64,000 nt of DNA from Onchidella celtica (lineage: Eukaryota; Mollusca; Gastropoda; Systellommatophora; Onchidiidae): positions 23,924,034 through 23,988,033 of the forward strand of contig OZ007572.1 in the NCBI GenBank assembly GCA_963931925.1, written 5' to 3'. The position numbers and the translations under genes are program-made. The notes under the pieces were generated by a model that searched no databases, had not been told where the DNA came from, and worked only from the letters and a program-made list of their open reading frames with translations. Numbering within the stretch: the stretch's first letter is position 1; the number at the start of each line of letters is the position of its first letter. Positions 46,671 to 58,600 of the stretch are shown here, piece by piece.

Positions 46671-49600
46671 CTGAAATTCAAGCAGACAAATTATGAAATT
46701 TAAGACAAACCCTAATCCCCGCCGATCCTTATGACGATCTGATGTAAATTTGTATACGATTTCCATAAAGTTGGTAGGATTACCACAGAGATAGGTTCCC
46801 TTTATCAAACCGACGTTGGTGTGATGTCATAACCAGCGGATCTACATAGAAACAATGTCATTCCAATGTGCAAACTTGATGTCAATCCTATGCATCGGAT
46901 TTCCGTAGGTTGCTGACTGGGAAATTCAAAAATTTTGCCCTCTACACACGGCTCACCACTTCTCCAAAAATAAATTCTCGGTTAACTTTTAGAAATGTCC
47001 TTGAGGATCTCAAATGTAAAAAATCTTTATGAGAGAGGGAAGCATGATGACTCCCACTCTGGATTCCTAACTCCAGTTTATGAAAAGAAATCAAATGGAT
47101 TGACAAACAGCAAATAATAATTCTAGAACACGGCTGTTTAAATCGCCTCGAAAGCGGTATTCTAGTTGCCGACCGAAATCCCCCGCCGACCTCCCGCGAT
47201 GCGGTCATAAATCACCTGTCAGCCGTGTGCACATCCGTGACGGCATGCCGATCCCTGGCCAGGCCTGAGTAATACGATTCCATCAATTTTCGCATACCTT
47301 TGCAACGTAATATCTTCCGATCTAATGATGCTAGAGCACCATGCGAGATCTCATTTTAAACGTCAGGATTTTACCGACAAGACGATATAATCTTTGCTCC
47401 TTACTTTACAAAATTGTGGAACTTATCGACGGATATTTGCCGTGTGTGTTTTTTAGAGATTGAAATTTGATTTTCAACAATAAGTCACTTTGATCATCAA
47501 TATCTTACACATGCCACCTTTAATTTCAATATAAAATCTATGTTTTGATAGCACAAAGGTTAATCTCTAACCTGTGCAAGTTTGATGTGTACGAAAATTC
47601 TGTGTGATTTTTTATGATTTTTTAAAAAGTGCGAGTTAATCGACGTGGTTCTGTGTCATTTTTTGGTGTGTATTTTTTGCAGTTTGTTTGATAATTAATA
47701 TTGCAAAATGGAGCACCACGATGAACATGTACACGTTGAGCGTCTCCATCAACTGTGTAGGACATGCGGTGGGAGGACACTAACCAAACAACAAAAACGG
47801 CAAAAGCGAAATGCAAAGAACTGCACGGACTTTGAGAGTGACATTTTGCTTGTTTTTGGTGTGTCCACCACCGGTGACTTGAATAACATTCATTCATCAA
47901 CCATTTGTTTCTCGTGTGTGGACAAGATAAGACATGTTAAACGCCTTTCTCTCAAAGGAACTATCATTAACGCCAGGAAGTTGGCTCAGGAAAGCGCGCA
48001 TTTATGGACTGAATTTCAGCCAGACATGAAGGCCGCAGACTGTGCATCATGCACACATTACTTGGAGACTGGTTTGGGCAGTAGACACGTTTCAACAGAT
48101 TCCAAAACACATCCAGACAGACACCAGGCAACAATTTCCACAACAACAGCAACATGTTCAGTCACTACACTACAAGACGTAATCCCCTCATCGATGACAC
48201 ATTGTCATAGTTCAACATGCGAGGACACAACATCAACACAAACTATTGCATCATATACAGCACAGGACACAAACCACCACGACATAATGGAAACCACATC
48301 AGCTACATTACAAGACACACCCGACCTATCAGTAACCTATAGTACAACATGCGAGGACACAACAGCACCAACAGAATACACGCCGTCATCTAGCAGTGGC
48401 CTTTATGAGGCGGAGTTGAGCGGCCCCCCTATTGCTACATCAACGCCGCACAAACCTACGAAGCTTACGAAAGATAGCAACACATCACCAGCATTTAAAC
48501 ACGACAAGTTATTTTCTCATTCATTTGACAACATTCTTGACAAACACAACATTACACCTCAGTCATACCATAGCCGTTCATTCATCGGAAACCACTGCCA
48601 CAAATACATCACTGCTAAAGTTTATAAAGACATCACTTTATTTCTTATCAAGAAAACACAGGAAAACACACACAAACAGAGCATACTCACCATGGCTTTC
48701 GTCTTGCGGGACAAATTTAATGAGATAAACGAAGCATACGCCAAAGTCCACACTTTAATTTCACATGGAAAACCTGTGCCACCCGACTACATTCCACACA
48801 TTCAAACTTGCATTGCTAGGTACATGGAATTGTTCAGGTGTTCTTTCCCCAACAAAGTCATACCTAAACAACACTTTCTAGAGAAGCACTGCCTTCCCTG
48901 GATATAGAAATACGGGGTTGGTTTGGTACTGCATGATGAGCAAGGGGGCGATCTCATTCACGCTTCTGTGGCTAAGTTAGAAAGACAGGCAGCAGCCATC
49001 AAAAACAAACAACATCAACTTCAACTCATCATCCAATCACAACATCTACAAACCTCCCCAGAACTCCAAGCATGTGCTCCACCAGTCAAACGAAGGAAGA
49101 CAAAATCTTAATCTGTGATACCGGTACTATTTATTATTTCATTGTTATTAATTATTTGTGATACGTATGTGTTGGCGGGTTAAGTGCAAGCTTGATGCGA
49201 CAGTGAGGAAAACGAAAAACGATTGTTCAAACTCAAATAACTCGGGACTGAATATTTTCGTACGGATGCGGTCAAGTGAGTTTTGGAATTTAACCTATTT
49301 CTCATGTTATATGATGATTTCATCACCTTAGATGGAGGCGATCATATTTATTTTCATATCTGAAATTTATTAACAATGTACTAATTTGTGAAAATACTGT
49401 TTAAGTTCGTGCCTGTATATCTCTATTACGCTGTTCAATACATTTTCATGATTTATTGTATACACTTACAATACATCGGAAAGTTATTGTGTGTTTTTGA
49501 AAGTATGGCTTGTGGACTTATTTCGGCGTGAGACTGCTTTGATTACCGATAAAAAACAGCCAGTTAAAAGCGCCAAGCGGGACCCGGGAAACCCCCCCTT

Positions 49601-52600
49601 GAATCGAGGTAACTGACCCAGTTAACGAGGTCGCGACCGGGTCAGGCCAAAAATAGCGGGGAGGCCGCTCGACTGGGTTCGGCAACTAGAATACTGCCTC
49701 TTAACAGCCGTGAGAACTGAATCCATCAGAGATAGAAATCCAACCCTCAGGCCTTCAACCTACTATCAGAATTTCATATATCCCAAACACATGTCCAACC
49801 CAATGATTTTGATCCCCTATAAAAACTGCAGTTTCTTCTCAGTGCTCATATTACTTCATGTGAGATATATTTCAATGGGACAGATTATTCTATCTCTGTG
49901 CCACACAAGCTATTGCTTTCAAATGTGAGATCTCTCAAAATATCTCCAATTTCAACACATGCAAAATCTGTTACTCACAAAGATTTAAACTCACTAACAG
50001 CCTTCTCCACAAAGAGAGGACAGATGTTTTAGTATCATGAATATTAAACTTAGAGCAATTCAATCAGGAATGATGTAAATGAACCCTACCACTGCATATC
50101 ATCATATCAAAGAAGCCAGGATGATCTTGATTCTGCTTGACATACATATCTGCCCTCTTGAGAGTCTTGGTAATCTGATCCTCTGTGTAGATGCCCCTCT
50201 CTCTCAGTCTCCTCTCATGATCTTCCGCATTCAATGGCATGATGAGAACATAGCGAGGCTCGAAGTAAGTGTTTTTCAGTGTCAGCACACCCTGTGAATT
50301 GAAAAATTAAAGATTTTGTCTTCCATATTTGAGGCTGCAATACATTTCATCCTTCATAGTCCAATCTCATGGCAACAGTAACACATCTTAAAGCCAACAC
50401 TCTTCACTCACCTCAGATAGATAAACCTTAATCACGGATCTCTCCTCATACTACCCACACTTTGTATTTTACTACGTTTTACAGCTTCAGCAAAATATAA
50501 TCAAACTATATCCTGATTGTAACAATTATATGGACGAACACCATGCATTCTTACCTTTCTATCAAACTGTATGGTATAGCTCTATGAAACTTTTCATTCT
50601 GTACACTGAAAGCACAGTACACTTCCGCAGCCAAAAAGATCTTTATTCGATGCACAAAGATACTAGTAGATTTATTCTTGCCTTAAAAATGCTGGGTATC
50701 ATGTCACTGAATACTTTTTAAAAAGCAGGGCCACAATTATTTATGGTTGAGCAGTTTCAAGTTGTTTCCAGAATCACTCATCTCTTCAGCTTTTTCATGC
50801 AAAGTGGTGGTGATAATTCCTATAGTGTACTGACGATTTACTATTTTCATTAATATTTTATTTATTTGCCCTGGTTGTATTCAGAATTCTCATTATGTTA
50901 CAATTACCTCCAGCTCCATATGCACTATGCAAGCCAAACCTTCCCTTGCCACATTTTCAAGGGATTCCATCTGTAGGCCATACCAATTGTCATTATATTG
51001 GTATGTTTGGATAAACTGGCCCTGAAATTTCATAGAATAAATGAAAGAACTATTTGAGATGATGTCAATCAGTCTATAAATTTCACAGACAGACTGGTTA
51101 ACAAACAACTGCTTACATCATAGGGATAATAGTATTAATAATGGAGCAAATTTATATATATAATCCCTGTCTCCACAAAGTGGACCTAAAGTGCTTTACA
51201 ATGAAATAATAACAATACGCTCTCTCACTCTCATTCTCTCTTATGTACTTACAAATTTCCTTTGATGCTGTACAAATCATACAAGACTGAATGGAGAAAC
51301 TGTCAGCCAGTAAGTAAATATATCTGATTCGGGACTGATTTTAACTCTTTTCAATTCCTAACATGAAGAAATACCTCTCATTCTTTTGGGGAGAGCATTC
51401 TTTACATTTTTTGCCAGAGGAAGAACAGGAATGGTCTCCATGATAACAATTTAACCTTGTCCTACCATGATCCTCATTTTTCACAAGAACAAACACTGAC
51501 AGTGCCTTAAGTAGCTCCATACATTGTTTAACAAGTATCTGTTTGCAATATGAGAATGACATTTTAGATGAACTTTGCTAAAATTAATTCTGCTTTTAAG
51601 TGCATCCAATCTTGTCCTCATAAAAGGGCACTGAATATTAATTCACGATTTAATTACTTGTCCGCTGTTATAGATACAGGATTAGCAGAAACCTGCACAA
51701 TAAAAATTACTTTGAAAGGTGAGAAAAAGTAGGGAACAGATTTAATATGCAGCAATGACAAGCTCATACCATTTTGATATCCATTTCAAACTTTTCCAAA
51801 GAAACAAAATGATAGTCTTTCCCTGCCACTTCGTCAGATCGGGGCCGTCTTGTAGTGTGTGAAATCCTAATATTGTAAATCACAGAATATGTTTTTTATG
51901 TATAAATCTAGCAAAACCAATATCTATAAAGTAAGCATAGCATACTCCAAATTATAGGAAAAAGAATGCATATCTAGAATATTTGATATAATTTTGCCAT
52001 TCAAATTTGAATATCTTCAAAATAAGATGGCAAAAGGGTATCATGAAGAAAGTTAAATGGTTTACAAAATGGGCATACTTAACAGAATAATTCAATCATT
52101 AAGAGGTATTCCTTTCAGCACCATGAAACAAAGGCCAAATTCTTAAATCTTAAAACAAGCAAACATGATAATCATTTGGAAAAAAACTCCAGTCTGTACT
52201 AATATCCTTCAGGATCAACACAGGAATCTTCCTTCTTTGGTGTAAATACAGTGGACCATCATGTTTAACGACACTGCTAATAACAAGAACTTTGCTATAG
52301 AACATTTTAAATCCCTGTTTTTTCTACTATATAAGCTATATAGTAAAATATAGCGAAAGAATTAATTCTGATTGCATACGGCAAATTGTGGGAGCGGCCG
52401 CAGTACAGCGTGTAGCGAGTCAGACATAATACATGTATTGTTCTTTGTCTGTTACTGCACACCCATCCGTCTAGTCACCTCTCACTCAGGCCAGCAATGC
52501 TTTGTTTCCTTACTGACCACGTGTCACGACAGCGCATCACACTACCACCCACGCAATCAATAAATTTACATTTGGCCCCCTGCCCAACCGTACAATTATG

Positions 52601-55600
52601 CCTTGCGTAGGCCTAGCAAGCGTTGTCTACTTGCTGACCATGTGCCATGACAGCACTGTACACCACCACCCACGCAATCAATAAATTTATGCCCGCCGAC
52701 CCGTCCAATCACATCTTGCGTAGGCCTGGCAAGCGTTGTCTATTTCCATCATCCACGCACACAAATTTATGCCCGCCCACCCGTCTATTCATCTCTTAAG
52801 ATCTTGCTTATAGTATACCAAAGGAGCTTTGTTTTCTTACTGACGGCACACTATGCCACCACCCACGCAACCAAAAAATTTACTGTCCGTGATTTATGCG
52901 GATCAAAGATCGTGCTAAGAGTAATAATTATCGCACCTCACAAGTATTGACCAGAGAGTGCACGTGTCTGACGAAGCTACACGGTTGTAGCCTTCATGGC
53001 CAGCCCCACAGTTTGCCCCAGTGAGTGATGAGTCATCACTTTGAGCTGGCTGCGCGTAGTGTGCTGACACAGCACGTGGTCAAACAAACAAAAAAAAGTA
53101 CCGAGATCAAGGCCGAGATCTGCCGTCAGTTTGATATTACAGTATTTTATGTAGGCCTACGTTGATCGACAGGACATGCCAACAATAGCAGTAACCATTA
53201 TTTTTCATGGTTACGTCCCTTGTTAGCATGTCCTGCACATAGTGGAATATTTTAACGCCTTGCCTTGCCTTTTTGACGCTTTCCTGGAATAGCGAGACCT
53301 TTGGTATAACGAGACATTTTTGGTGGAACATAACCTCTCGTTATAACCAAGTTCCACTGCATATGAAGGTTTCAAGAGGAGAAAGAAATTTAAACCACCA
53401 AACGCTCATACTCAGCCAGTCTAACACCAAGGGAGAGGAACTTTTTAAATCAATCTGTACCAAAGCTTTCTGATAGTTTGTTAAACTAGGTGGGATAGGC
53501 ATGGGATGTGTGTGGACAAAGGTTATGAAAATGTATGCTGAGTATGGTCCTTATGTGTGCCTGTTAGTTATGATAAAGCCATGTAAACAAATTTCTAGTC
53601 TCTGGATAAATAAAGTCCATTTCATCTCACCTCTATTAACCTTCTTGCTGCAGCATGGCCGATATATTGCCTACCGTTTCATGCTAAAATTGCCACCATT
53701 GTTTCAGCATGCTTTGCACTCCTAATTTTATACTGCTTCCTGCTGCCTATCTACCAGATAATCCATTATTCTGGTAATCTAAAGGAAGGAAGAGTGTTTG
53801 GGCTTGGCGGCAAAAGGGTTAAATTAAACATTGTTGAATATGAGCAGCAGATTTATATTTAGTGATCTGACTTTCCACAAATTGTTTACATTTCAAAAAC
53901 TGTCCTCGGCTGGGGGTCAAAATGCAAAATCTTAAACAGTGATAAATATTTTACATTACACACATCTACACTTCAAAAGAATTGGTGTGTTTTGGTCTGT
54001 TGAAAGATTACAGAGGTGCTTTCTCACAAGTTCAAAACGCATGAGGTTAAAAGACTTGCACATGGTTCTGTGCTATTTTTTACAATTTAGAACACAAGAC
54101 TTGAAACAGAGATTGAATTAAAGCAACAAACCCATAGCCAAAGTAGTCTCCAAATTCATCCACCAGTTTCATTGACAGATCCTTCTTCCCTGACCCTTGA
54201 GGACCCACTAAAACCAGCATGGGATATGGTGTTTCTATGTTGGGCAATGTGCTGCAAAGAGAGATAGAAAGAGACAAAACTGTCAATGTCAGTACAAAGA
54301 TCAATTTCATGCAACAAACATATTAACCCCTCCTAAGATCAATATAATTAGTTCCCTGCATTTTAGAATTCCTGAAATACAGTCATTAAATTCTAAAGAA
54401 GTCTGACCAAAGCTGAGGGGCCAATCTGTTTACATCACTTCATTTCTGAGACAGGAGTCATGTTGAACTCCATACTTCCTAGATATATGACATTTTTCCC
54501 CACTTCCTTAGAAGGAGCACCTGAGCATTGTGGTCTATCTCGAGCATCATGTCGCCTTCAGAGGAAGCTCCCAGAAACAATGTTCCTCCTCGAGCATCAG
54601 TAAACTGTTAAAATCTTAGTGGTATCATGGGGACCCAATCAAAATTCTAATGGAAGGATTCTCTCTAAAGCAATTTCAGGTGTGTCAAAAAGCACCAGGC
54701 CATCATAAAGAGATTGCTAACTCTCTAGGTGTTCTGAACTGATGTTTAAGAAAAATGGTAATGGACATATTAAACATGGAAGACACTGAAAGATTTGCAA
54801 TATCAATCAGATATAAACTACATGGTTAATAAAGTCATGCAATTACAATTTCATCTAGCTTGAACTCCATGAGATATAATGTTTGAAACATATAAAAATC
54901 ATTACCTATCCCAAACTCTGGAAGGCTGAAGAAAAGAGTAAACAACATGCATGATATGGTCACGTGCAGCAACAACTTCCACGGGTGGATTGAACATGTT
55001 GATCGCCCCTACCTGTCGAAGAATTTGTGGAATTAACTACAAAAAAAAAAAAGGGTAACATATTTGAAATTATTTAATTACTCTTGAAGTGGCAGACAAT
55101 GTCACATTTTACATATATCCAAAGTGATAGCCCATATAAAATTTAATGATAAGCTTTATGTTTGGTATTATCACTGTGAAGATTTATCATGCAGTTGTTG
55201 CAAACAATCTGTACCTCATTTTTCAGTACTTTATCCAAAATACTGATTGTTTGATTCAATGATTTACAATATCTCCAGTTCAGTACAATGGAATGTTCAA
55301 AGCTCAGCTTCTGTTTGCCCGAATCACAGCAAACACCAACAAATACAGTGAAAATTCTGTTTTGTTGTGTTTGAAGCTTGTTCTCCTAGCTAAGGTTTAT
55401 GTCAAGGTATTAAAGACTTTCAGATTAGCTACTTTTAAACAAATTTGTACAGACTTCTATCATGCGATGGACATCTTCTTTTCTCTTTTAAAATATGATA
55501 ATCTGTTCCATTTCTGATCTCACAAAGAATACACAGTAATTCAGATACAGAATCAATAATATCTGTGTGGTCTTGAAGTTTAAAATACAACATGATACTT

Positions 55601-58600
55601 TAACATTCAAACATGATGTCTCACCCAGTATTTCTCAGAAACATTATTGATATAATAGAAATTATTTATTATCAGCCTGAAAATATCCTTACACAAGAAT
55701 AACCTGACTACCAATTCATTAACCAATTTCAGAATACAAAGGAGAGTAAATTCAACAACTGTCACCTTTTCTTGTTCTTTGACGTGGTGTCTATCTAAAG
55801 TGGTTAAGCGACTGATTCTGTACAAAATGGACAGCCGGTAATCTGGCAGTTCTTGGATTGGATTGCGCATCAAATTCAAGTCTCTCAGGTTCTTGGCATT
55901 CTTGATGTGGTCTATCTCTACAAGATCAATGACCTGTTTTAAGTGGTGAAGAATATATGATTATCATATAGGCAAGACTTATGGCACATAACTTTGGTTT
56001 GAGCTTGCCAATAAGTTGTAAAAAAAAAATGTGTTACGACAAGTTTCAGATCAAAACATTTATGGCAAAATTTCCAGCATGAACCCGATAAGGAGATTAA
56101 ATAAAGGCGAATTAGAAAACTTACAGAACGAGGAATCGGCCTACTTAAATAAAAATCTATCACCCGAAAAGGAGATTAAATAAAGGCTAATTAGAAAACT
56201 TACTGAACAAGGAATCGGCCTACTTAAATAAAAATCTATCTCAACAGAATTACCATACAGTTTTACACATGAGTGATCTGTAGATGACCATAGCTTATAA
56301 TTCTACTATTCACTGTAAACATTTATGATTCCTCTACAAAGGACTAGTCATCAGGGAATGGTTAACACAGCAGCTTACTTCGTTCCCTTCCAAATCAACA
56401 GACTCAAGCAATGTGTTGTTGTCCAGGCCTGAAAGGCTCCGGACGTCATTGCCAGACAGGTTCAATTCCTGAAGCAATAACAAAAATAAAACACAAGTAT
56501 ATGACATCTCCTGTGAATGTACTAGTGAATACAATGATATTCTGTCAATATGAAGTCTTGAAGGCAAAACACAGAAAATTTTGTAGTGCAAGAAAAGTTG
56601 CAAAGAATGTTAATTCTAGGTGATGGACAAGCATTTAACATCAGCTGCTTGTCCTTTAGAGTTTTGATTTGCTGGGAAAAGATGTTCTGCCTGGATATTT
56701 CCTCTATGCCTGGATCAGTCATCATTTCTTGCCTTTTTCTGTCCATCACTTTCAATGAGCAGCATTGCACTATGTATTTTGTATAATTTATTATTCTGTC
56801 AGAATGATATGGTAACTGTGTCTTTAAATCACATTTAGCACTGGTTCTCGACAATCTGATAATTTCCTTTCTAATGAAAGATACCATAATTTTAAACTTA
56901 TCATCAGGATGCCCAACAAGGACATTGTGAACATGCTTGATCTTAAATGACACAAAGTTTTCACTGAATAGCTATGAAGCTTTGTTCCTGTCTAGAAAAT
57001 ATTAATATAATTGAGAGGTAAATTATTAAATCCTGGTGATAAATATTTACATTTGAGTTCACCTGAACAGGTGCTGTCACTAGCATCACCTTACATTAAT
57101 AATATCTACTCTCTCATCTGCAATCTTTGCACTTGAACTAATCAAACAGAAATACATAAACTGAACAAGAGTATCCATCTTTGCAATAAGAACAGTCACT
57201 TACTCTGAGGAATTTCAGAGTTTCAAGGTTCTGAATCATCTTGATGCAGTTATTGCTCTGCAGATAGAAGATGGCAAGAATAAGCAGCTGATGAAACATA
57301 AAGGGTATTAAATAATAGAAATAAAGCATATATGAATCCAGTAAGCTCAAACACTTTATGATGATTCATGACAGCAAGGTAGCTTTTAAATTAAAAGTAA
57401 TGTTGGATGAACTACGAGTGGGTAATGTGGTTACTGCGTGGGTTCAATAGTAACTCCCTTAAGGATACACAGGGTTAACAAACACAGGGTTCTGCTGGCA
57501 ATCTTATTTATTCAAAAAGCCTAACAACGGTATCACTACCAAACAAAAAAGCCCAACCAGCCATAAGCCAAAGTTTCTCCGGGTCCTGTGCTACCGCTAC
57601 ATGCCTTATGGGGCGGGGTGGCGATGGCAAGCGTCGGCAAGCCTCTGAGCTGCTGCGGGCCCGGGTTGCTGGGCTGGGTTCACTGTGCTGTCGGCTCTTG
57701 TCTCTGCGTCTATGATGGAGTGTGTTGACCACTCGAACCGCATCTTATTTATGAGCCCGCGGACGTCCGAGAGAGCTATTACGTAGCCCGTGTTGCACAA
57801 GTGAAAGGCTCGGACATGGAGTCCAGCCCGACAACATAACCGGTTAGGGTCCTAACACAATCGAATTTACAGTACGGTTAAAAGGGTGCACACAAAAGTC
57901 AATTAGGTATCCCAGTAAACTGCAGAAATTACTCTAACGACCCCTCCAGCAATAATTGAATAAATTTGACCCAGGTTGGATTCATCGGGGATAACATGCG
58001 TCTAACTCATAGTTTGCTTTAAATCCGAGACCCTCTTATTAATTATTTCAATAGGATATGTGCATCAAAGTACAACAAAATTGGTACCATTATAAATTGG
58101 AAACTTGCTGCTAAACTTCTAACTGACTACTTTTACCAGAAACCCGGTAATAGTTTTAATATAAATTTTCAAAGTGTCAGGACTAACAACATTCGACAAT
58201 TTTGTGCGGGATACTTTCGTCCATTAATACGACGCATCTCCATTGATAACAAACGTTATCATGAGTACCTATTTTGTACCGATAGGGTATTGTCTACTCT
58301 CAAAAATGAATTCGGGTTCCCGTCTTTCTGTCGGTGGATAACAACGAAGGAGCGAGTTGTAAGAACTTAAAGCCATGATATAAGAGTTGGAAGCCCGGTG
58401 GTCAACATTTCCAACTGACCAATCAAAATGCGCGCTTTTCACCGTGATGTGAATAACGGGTCCCGCGCTAGTATTACAAGGGAAATAATCCAATTAATGG
58501 TACTCGGCCAAGTGTCCATAAACTACTATGAGTGGCCGTCCCTCACTCACGCACCAGAGTTACCATGAAAGCACATTAAAAATAGAAAGTCGTTCATCCT

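Larger units (their letters stand above)
47155..49696 (+). mobile_element. transposon-like element with RAG1-N-like ORF
   Basis: About 2.54 kb within an LRGUK-like intron. The left end CGGTATTCTAGTTGCCGACC and the reverse complement of the right end, CAGTATTCTAGTTGCCGAAC, match at 18 of 20 positions, a clear terminal inverted repeat. Target duplication is uncertain: GCCTC occurs at 47,145-47,149 and 49,696-49,700 but does not sit symmetrically at the ends. It encodes one protein on the plus strand. Confidence 0.65.

Noticed and set aside
47145-49700. GCCTC as the target duplication of the RAG1-N-like element
   Set aside because: It does not abut the inverted repeats on both sides (six extra bases on the left), and a five-base match nearby can be chance.
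50090-54251. Membrane-associated guanylate kinase (DLG/MAGUK) gene
   Set aside because: No PDZ or SH3 segment; leucine-rich repeats directly precede the kinase-like domain, as in LRGUK.
57510-57860. Solo LTR with GATTG duplication on the minus strand
   Set aside because: TGTTAGGACC could be a start and GATTG recurs, but the other end lacks CA and the short match is weak evidence.
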